The notes below the pieces were generated by a model that was not told where the DNA came from, ran no database searches, and saw nothing but the letters and a program-made list of their open reading frames with translations. The translations under genes and the position numbers were made by a program. Positions 47,501 through 56,500 of a DNA stretch of 64,000 nucleotides are shown here, in pieces. The DNA comes from Kryptolebias marmoratus. Taxonomy: Eukaryota > Chordata > Actinopteri > Cyprinodontiformes > Rivulidae. The stretch's first letter is position 1. Every line of letters begins with the position of its first letter. Location of the stretch: contig NC_051431.1 of assembly GCF_001649575.2 (NCBI RefSeq), positions 13,969,782 through 14,033,781 of the forward strand. Reading direction: 5' to 3'.

Positions 47501-50500
47501 CATCTTGAGGATTTGGAGGAGTGACCTCATTTACCACTAAAATAATAACATAGCTGCATAAGATATCCAAAACTCCAAACATTTTATAATTTTATTTCAC
47601 TGCTTTGTGCAGACCACGATGCAGCTTCTTCCAGTGAAACCACGTTTTGCTCCTCATCTCCAATAATTACAGAGCAGCACGTCTCGAAAACTTTTCAAAA
47701 GGTTCCCGGATGGGCTCGCATTACAGGAGTAATGCAGGTCAAATGTTCTTCTCTGTAATTACAAACGCAGGTTTGTAATTGCAGGTTTAAAGAAAACGAC
47801 GGCACGTTTGTCAATACCATTGAAGCAGAAAGCACAGAGCTTTGCCCGAATTTGAACTTCCATACATGCATTATTTAGAGCTGTCTTTTAACTCCTTTTA
47901 AAGTGCTCTTTTTTTTTCTTTTCTTTTTGCCCTCTCAATAAAAAACAGATACTGATCATTACACAATCGCAGTGTGATGGAAACTCACTTGGCAGAGACT
48001 TTTTGCCTTTCCCAGAACCTGGATTCTTTCACTTTGAACCAGGGGACGATTCGGTCCATTTGCTGAAAGGGAAAACATTCAGTGAAGTTGACTCATCAGC
48101 CTGAGGAAGCAAGGACAAGACGGCTGACGATGATGACGCCCCGTTTCAAGCTCGAGGTAACTATCACCTAACGATCACCCAAGTCAGAGCATGAGAGAAC
48201 TACTTTTAAACTGTCTGCTTATCACACAAACTGTCCTTAGGGAATTTTTTTGTTTTGTTTTCGTGAAGTGAAATTAAAGTCTTACCCGAATGAAGAACGA
48301 CTTCACCATACTGTTGGCTTTCCTGCTCTCAGGCTGGCCCCCGTCACTGCTGATGGCCATCTGAATGATCCGCACCACGTCGTCACTAAACTCCAGCTGG
48401 GAGAGAAGGGATGAGAATGAATGACGTGCACGAGCGGAGCATACTTTCTGAAACAGACCACTGACGAGCTATTCATATTTATTTATCAGTTCCCATCATC
48501 AGCATGACCTCTGATACAAAATACAGGATATTTACCACTGAAATCATCTCAAAACATGTTTCAAAAGTTATATTTTTTCTCTAATATATTTTTTCTCTAT
48601 ATATACTGCTTGAAAAGCCTCACTACTCTGATGCTGCTTATATTCATAAGGACAAACTTTTACATACTTGTAAAACCATCTGAAAGCTGAATATTTATCT
48701 ACTTAACTGTAAGGGCACTTTAACTACCTCTGAATAAAATGCAGGAGACTTGTATTTGTCGCAGGAGCAGCGGTGACACACTTACCAATGAGTTGTAGCA
48801 ACCCTGATCCATCTTTTTCTCAACGGTCTCGAGGTCTGGAGGGCAATCGCTCGGAGGTGCGGGAGCGACCTCAGTAAGAACCGGAGGATCAGGACCCTCC
48901 GGGGAACGACGGGATGGAAGACTCTCCTCTGTCTCCGGATTCAGCTCCGGAGGCTTCACCGCCTGCCACACAACCAGAGAGTTATGCCAAAAATTTGCCT
49001 GTTTTTTTACATTTAAGCCTCTCTTAATATTGTTACATTAAATATCGTCAGTGTGGTGTGTTTGTCAGATAATCACAGGCGTTTGTTCCTGCATCTAACC
49101 TGTCTGTAGCGGAGCAGGTGTGTGGATGTGCGCGAGTTGAGCAGTGCGTTGAGGACACTGCGGATGCAGCCCTGAAGCTCCCTCTCCAGCGCCGTCCTCC
49201 ACTCGGCCGGATGGCGTTCAGTGCATTTGGTGCAAGTGTAGGCAATGCTTTCTGGCAGCAGTGACAGCAGTTCGTACATTTCATCTGAGGGACAGCAAAA
49301 TGACAGGTCATTATTGCTGCCATCATTAGATTTATTGTGTTTCGGCATCTCATCAGCATGACAGCCCTTCAAGATTGCCTGTCAGCGCTCAGACACTGAA
49401 AACTGACAAGACAGAGGAAGCTGAAGTGCTGTGTTCTTTATTATTATGTCTACATAGTCTCTTACTAACCTGTAAGCCTCTCACACTTGGCGTGAACCCA
49501 TCTGTTGCAGCGACTGCACTTCATCATCTTGCTGTCACAGTCATCATCATCGTAGTGCTTATCACACAGTGGGCAGAAGTTCCCTGGGAGACAAGATTTG
49601 AACAACTAAAACAAGCTTTGACAACGTTATTGGAGCTGTCACTCGGATTGATTTTATAGGACTTCACCTTTAATCCGAGAGGCCTTAACAACGAGCGGCT
49701 GCTCACTCACCTTTAGCAAAAAGTTTGGCACAGTCGTGACACATGGAGAAGTCATGTGACCACTGGGCGTCCCAGGATTTCCCAGGTTTGGTGGCTCCGC
49801 AGCTCTTGCACTGCACACACTTGGTGCAAATCTGAAAAGAGAAAACAAATGAACGAGACGTGCGTGGCAGAAACATCAAGGCACTTCTCTGAGGAAGTGT
49901 AAGTGGTGTGAAAGTGGAATTCTTTGCTAGGCACTGCCTGTGAGAAGGTCAGATGAAGGCGAGGGGCACGAGCTTTGAGGAGATGGGAGATGTGCGAACA
50001 GGAGGAGGAGGAGGGGAATAAAGGGGGGAGTGAGGATGTGCAGTGACAGAGGGGTGCTGATCCGTACCCAGACTCTCTTCTTCTTGGTGGGTCTGGTGGG
50101 GTAGTTGGGACCCAGGCACTCCGGGTGATAGCTGTTACGGCACTTATCGCACTCGAGCAGCTGCTGCTACAGCGTGAGAAGCCAAAGGGAAGATGGAAAA
50201 AAAAAAAAAAAGTTAGGCAACAAACGAGGCACCCAAACTTTTTATGTTAAAGCCCTACAACGCTAATACTGTACCTCAGCAGTCCCTGTTATCTAAAATG
50301 TGAATATATGTTTAGGATTTTCAAAGAGTGGTCAGTAAATCTTGGTTGATCTTCTTGTTTTTTAGCTCCTATCAAGATTATTTAAATTAAACTGTCAGTG
50401 AGACTTCTGCTGCTTTAAGTAAAAGGTGCAACGTGTACGTGTTTTTGAGCATGCTGCAGTGAACATTTGGTCTGATAAGATATTACCCCTACAACAAGCT

Positions 50501-53500
50501 GAGATTTTAGGATTTTGAATCATATTTTGTAGCTGAATAGGCGTGACTGACATTGATGATGTTTAAGCTGCTTCTCGGTTAGAGAAAATAATTGCTTCGT
50601 GTTCTTTGAGGACTTGCCGCATTAAATCTATTACCTTCACCCCGTCTTCTGCTTTGTTCTAACAAATTACCGACAACAAAGTAAGTCATTGATGAATATC
50701 TTTTTATACAGTAGCTATAACGTGTTGTTTTAACCAAATATGTTGATGTATATTTCTTAAATGGCAGCCACTACAGACTCGCACTATGCAGATTTTGGAC
50801 ACAGTGTGAGATAAATAAAACTGTGGCAGGAAGCCAAGAAGCTGATTAAATGATGTGTGCTGGCAAGCCTTGCCAGCCTCTTTCTTTTGGAAGACTCCAC
50901 TCTGTCAGTCTAAGCGGAGCTCCTTTTGTCAGCTCTAAAGTGGCTTACTTTAGCTTTCTGGTGCTGGCGCCCACAGGCCTGACAGAATCGGCATCTTCGA
51001 CAGCACCAGTTCTCAAACTGCTCCTGGAGAGGGCGCTCCGACTCCATGAGGCAAAAGAGATGGAACGGCTCGCAGCAGACCTGGCAAAAGACAAACTGGG
51101 GGCCGGAAAGAGAGACTGTCAGGCGAACGCAACCACTGGGCTGATTTGAAAGGATTTCCAAACACGTGTCTTCCTTCACCTCAACGTTTCCGCTGCTCGC
51201 ACACAAGAAGCAGAGTACCCTGGGCGTGATGGGCACAGAGGTGAGCAGGCTGAGGCCGCCGGCTTCCCACACCTTCTCCACGTCCTGATCCCTCTTAAAA
51301 TCCACTCTGATACGATGCACTCCGTCGCAGGGCGCTCTGGACTTCACCAGCTCCCTAGTCGAGGGAGTGCTCAGCGAGTTTAAAGTACTGCTGCTGGGAG
51401 GTTTAGTGCTCAGCGGCTTTTTTTTGGAGTTAAATAACAAAAGATACAAAGCAGAACACAAATCAGGAACAATGTGGTGTCTTGCACAGTGCACGAAAAC
51501 ATGGTCAAAAGATTTCTGATACGGAAGCATTTCAGCCCATCTCTCTGTGAAATTCCTACCTTGTCTTTTGGTTTCTGCTTAGGAAATGGAGGAGTGGTGC
51601 GAGAAGGTTGCTTCTTTAATTGCTTGGAGTCAGCTAGGAAAAGGAAAAGAACACGACATTCAAATAGGAGTGCGATTAGTCATGAAATATGCATTATTCT
51701 CCCAGCGAGGCGAGAAGCTGAGGTCTGTGAAACATGGCGAAAACTTGGGAGCTGTGGCAAAAAAAAAAAAAGAACGTGGATCCTGGTGGAGGATCTGCTC
51801 TCCGAGTACATTTGGTTAAATATTAATACCTGTACAAATGAAAAAAATAAATAAATAAATAAGTGGCCAGCCTCTCACCTGTTGTAGCTGAAGTCTGTTG
51901 TTGCGTTGAGTGCTGCTGGGGTTTCCTCTTGGGTTCGCTCGCAAAACTTTTGGGCGAGGCGTCCTTTTTTGAAAGCGCCTGACAAGCAGGCGGCTGCTGC
52001 TGTGGTAGCTGGTGGCACTGCGTAGGCTGGGAGGGGGAGTTCTGAGCCGGCGAGGACGAGGAGGAAGATGACGAGGACGAAGACGACGAGGACGAAGAAG
52101 AAGAGGAAGAAGAGGAAGAAGGGGAGGAGGAGGAGGATGTGGAGGCGGGCGCTTGGGCAGGTTGCTGTGGCTTGTGTCCCTTCTTACTGGTGACTGGGAG
52201 CTGTTTGGGGTCCGGTGTCGGAGCTGGAGACGGAGCCTGGGGCGTGGCTGCGCCCGGGGTCTGGGTGGGTTCAGCCGGGGCGGGGGACGAGGCCAGTGCC
52301 GGAGAGGATTGCTTCGACTGCGGCTGCTGCCTCGACTTCTCCTCTCCCTGCTTTAACGGGGGAGTTTCAGTGTTTTTACGGAGGGGATCCTCCTTTGGCG
52401 GAGCAGGAATAGGTTTGGTGCCCGACTCTGAATTGGGCCCTTTTACGGGATTGAGGCCTTCTTTTTTCTCAGGAAACTTCTTCCTCTTGTCCTTCTTGCC
52501 TTTACCTTGCTTTTGAAGAAACATCTTTGAGGGCATCCACTGCAAGTTCTGACACTTTCTCATCCTGCAGGGCATAAAAAATTTCAAATTTTTACTTCCA
52601 ATTCACACACAGAAACCGAATTTTAAATGACTTGTCAGATGCTTCTTTACAGTTAAACTACTCGGGAGCCACTCACTTGCAGCACTGCTTTTTAATGTTC
52701 CGGCCTCCGAACTTGGGCTTGTCGAGACAGTTCGTGCAGATGCCACAGTCCTCCGGAACCTGGCAGCCCGAGCACTGGCCGCAGCGGCGCGACCGGCGCC
52801 CCTTTTTGGGAGGAGCTTCTTGAACAACCTTCTGTCGCATCTCCCGCGGCTTTATGGGAGGAGACTGGGGCTCCGCCTCCTCTGAGCCTGCTACTGATGA
52901 CTTATCTGCAAAAGAGAACGGCTGATCAGTACTGACGCACAACGGGAAAACTCGGTTACTTCTACAGCTGACCAGAAAAAGCTTAGAAACCGGTGGATGA
53001 GTTACGGATATGATCATACTCCTGACTCTTGACATGCCACCTTCAGGGCCTGGAAGCGTACATAAATTCACATGTCACAACATGACATAAAACCAGTCAG
53101 AAGTAACAGGAACAGAGCAGCCAAACTCTTCTCACGCCCTCACCACTTCACTGTGTACTTGTGTCCGGATTGATGACTGAATTTATCTACTCTGATTACA
53201 AGCCGGCCATCATCACAAATAATATCATAGATGCCAAACATTCAGCTCGGCCTCTTGTGATGTAAAGTTGTCACAAATTATATGAAATTTAGAGATACAC
53301 AGGTGGTGGTTTTCTGTGCCGATTCAAATTTCTGGGTTTTTGGAAATTCTGATTTTAACTGATTTCTTTTTCTCATTTAAAAAGTCTAATTAACCAAATC
53401 CGCAATATGTATTTCTTTCTCATTTCTTCTTGAATTAAAACTTTTGACTGTGTGTTGATAGTATTTATTTAATTTCTTAAATCTTTCCCAAAACAGCTCA

Positions 53501-56500
53501 GAGTTACAGTAAATCTACCACTAATGTCCTCCGGGTTACTGAGCAGAGGTATCCGTACAAATAAAAAAAAAGCCTCCATCACGCTTGAATCAAATGACTG
53601 AATTACCTCCTCAGCATGACACCAAGTTCTGCAGAAGCCTGGGACTGATTCATTTACTCAAATCAGGATTGTTAAAGCTGGGAAACGACTAAAACATGCA
53701 GGATAATGAGCCCGAGGACCAAAGTGTTTGACTGTTAAATCAGTCTTTTATTTCATTGCTCTGCAATTATAGGTGTCACAAAATAAGCCGAACTTTAATA
53801 TGTCACCAGTTTAAGTGGCAGCTGGTTCTTTACTGAAAACTTTTAGTCTGTATTGTTACTAAACTGTAAAGTGAGCAGCAGACAGACATAAAATCATTAC
53901 TTTGTTTTTATTAACCTATTATACTCCTTGTGCTTTCTGTGAAGTTATTTGTAAACACGGACCAGAACAAAATAGCGTTTTTGTACATGTCAGATTGGTT
54001 GGTCACAGCTTAAAATCCTTCGATTCCAGTCAGGGGTTGAAAGGTTTGTGCATCCCTAATCGCAATGTCAACAAAGCCAAACATCTGTATCAAACAGTGG
54101 TGCAAACAAAGTCCCCCTCAGAGTTCGCAGCCTTGTAGGTTTTTATTCTTGCATTCCCATTGTTGGAACTCTGAGACTTACAGACATGTAACACTGCTGA
54201 TTTTACTTGTCTGAGACTGTAAACTAGATAAAATCCATACTGTAGATTATAAAACATTATTATTTCCCACCCACGGGTGTTTCATCAGTCAAGTCTAAAG
54301 ATAGTAACCGATGATGCGAGTCAAATGAGAGGTAGGTGAAGATCTGCCCTTACCGTCGTTCCCCATGGAAGATAGGATCTTTTCTCTCTCCTCCCATGGC
54401 AAGGCACTGAGTGTGGGCATGTCGTCAGGGAATACTGCCCGGTTACGGCCAAGAGCCACAGCTGCACGACGGCACACGTGCTTAATACGTGGACCACGGA
54501 CCGAGGTCTCCGACGAGTCACTCTCCTGACCCTGCACACATGCACACGACATTAAAATGACTGACCGAACCCTACCACAAATACAATGAAACTGGTACCC
54601 GTTTTTTATGGTTTGTTTGTGTTTTTGTGTCATTTTTCTTTCAACCAATACGCAATCGTGAAGAAGAGGAGAGTTATATAGTAACAGAGATGTTTGTAGG
54701 CAATGTGTGCCTATAAACATCTTCAGATTTACAGCGTGAACATGAGGTGAAGATATTCGGTTGAAGAAACATTTCCTTGAAAAGTACAGCTCGCTCTGCT
54801 TTCTTCATAATGCATGAAGCAAAGAGAATTTCCCTTAAGTAACACTCTCTGTGGGACTTTCCTTTGATCAAATTTCAGTCTGAGTACAAACACAGGTTTC
54901 TATTTATAGGAAATATTCAAAGCATCATGTCATTCGCGCATTTAGACACTTACTTGTGGCTAAATAATGAAAGTGGGAAAACCAGAAAAAGCTTTTTGTG
55001 GAGACTCGAGGTCTACGAAGACATAAGAAGAGGAAAACTGACCTGGACCTTAGTCTGATCTGTGGGTTTCAGCTTATTCTTCTTTATTGCAATCAGCTGG
55101 TCTTTGGCCTTCTTTAGGAGTCCGACCAGCTGTCTGTCAGTCAACGAACGCTGCTCTGCTTGTGTTACCATCAAAGAGACGGGAATATTCTGTCTGCCCT
55201 GCTGCCCTGGAAGGTTAGCCGTCTGCTGGTTAGATGCACTCCGTTTCTCCTTCTCCTTTTCCCCCTCTTCCGCCTCCGCCCCCTTCTCAGAGGGTCGTCC
55301 TTTCTTTGCTTGACGTCCTTTAGTGATGGTCATGGAATGGAGTCCTCTCACTTCTGGGGAAGCGGTGTCAGAAACCGCGTCGACAGATGTTGATTTTTTT
55401 CTTCCCGGAGTCTTTTTTGGTGCGAGGGCGCCTTCCGAGTCCCTCCCGTCCACGGCAAACAAGCTGGAAGGCGCATTTGGGGAGCCGTCCGGTGTGGACA
55501 CCTTACTCCGTTTCTCTGTCTCTTTCCTGTCTTCCCTCTTGTTTTCCTTCTCTTTCTCTCGATTCTTCTCGGACTCCCTTTCTTTTTCCTTTGGAGCAGG
55601 TTCTTGGGGGGCGGACGAGCTTTTCTCTTTAGCTCCTTTGCCTCCTCCTCGCCCTGTGTCCTGAGAACTGGAAGGAAAGAGAGGGAAGAGTGGGGAAGAA
55701 GCGGACAAGGTGTTCGACATGGGAGATGGAGTTCCAGCTGCCCCTCTTCTGCTATCTGGTGTTCCTTGTGAGGCCAGACCCCGAGAGACAGGGGAGAAGG
55801 TGCTGAAAGAAGCAGGCGTTAAGGCACTAGTGGCTAGTGGACTTGTAGAAACCCCTGGCAACGAGCTGGAGTTACTACTGGAGACAGATCCTGTCAGCAC
55901 AGACATCTCAGAGGCACCTTTTCCAGCAGACATCTGCTCTCTTATTTGGCTGCTGCGTCTGGTCATAGAGTGTGATGGAGACCGCGGATGGCCACGCTGC
56001 GCTCCCAGGACCGCTCGCCCGCTGCGCCTCGGGGTTCTTCTCGAACTAGGGGACGTCTGGTGTGGCGAGAGCGAGCCGGGGCTGCTCCCAGAAGATGAGT
56101 GCAGGGTAACGGACTCGAATATTCGAGAGTGGGCCTCGCTGGGCGTGAAGCGTGGCGCGCGGAGCAACGGGCCGCGCTTCGAGAGGGACGCCTCGAAGCG
56201 GGAGGATGAGGGATGCTGGTGGTGGGTGTGCGGGTGAAGAGGGGTAAACATACGACTCCCGGCTCCTGCTCCCGCGCCCGATGCTGGGAATGTCACCGAA
56301 GCGGCTCCCCCTGCTCCAGGCAAGATCCCAACGTCTTCAGGTGTAAGAGGTGGAGGACGGAAATTGTCGAAGACAGGCTTTCGGATGAGGCCCGCCTTGG
56401 CGTATTTAGCGGAGGAGAAGTACTGGTGTTTAGGCTGGGACAGGGACGTCCAGCGGAAGGTGGGCTCCCTCAGAATTGAGCGACTCCGCTTGTCTGACAG

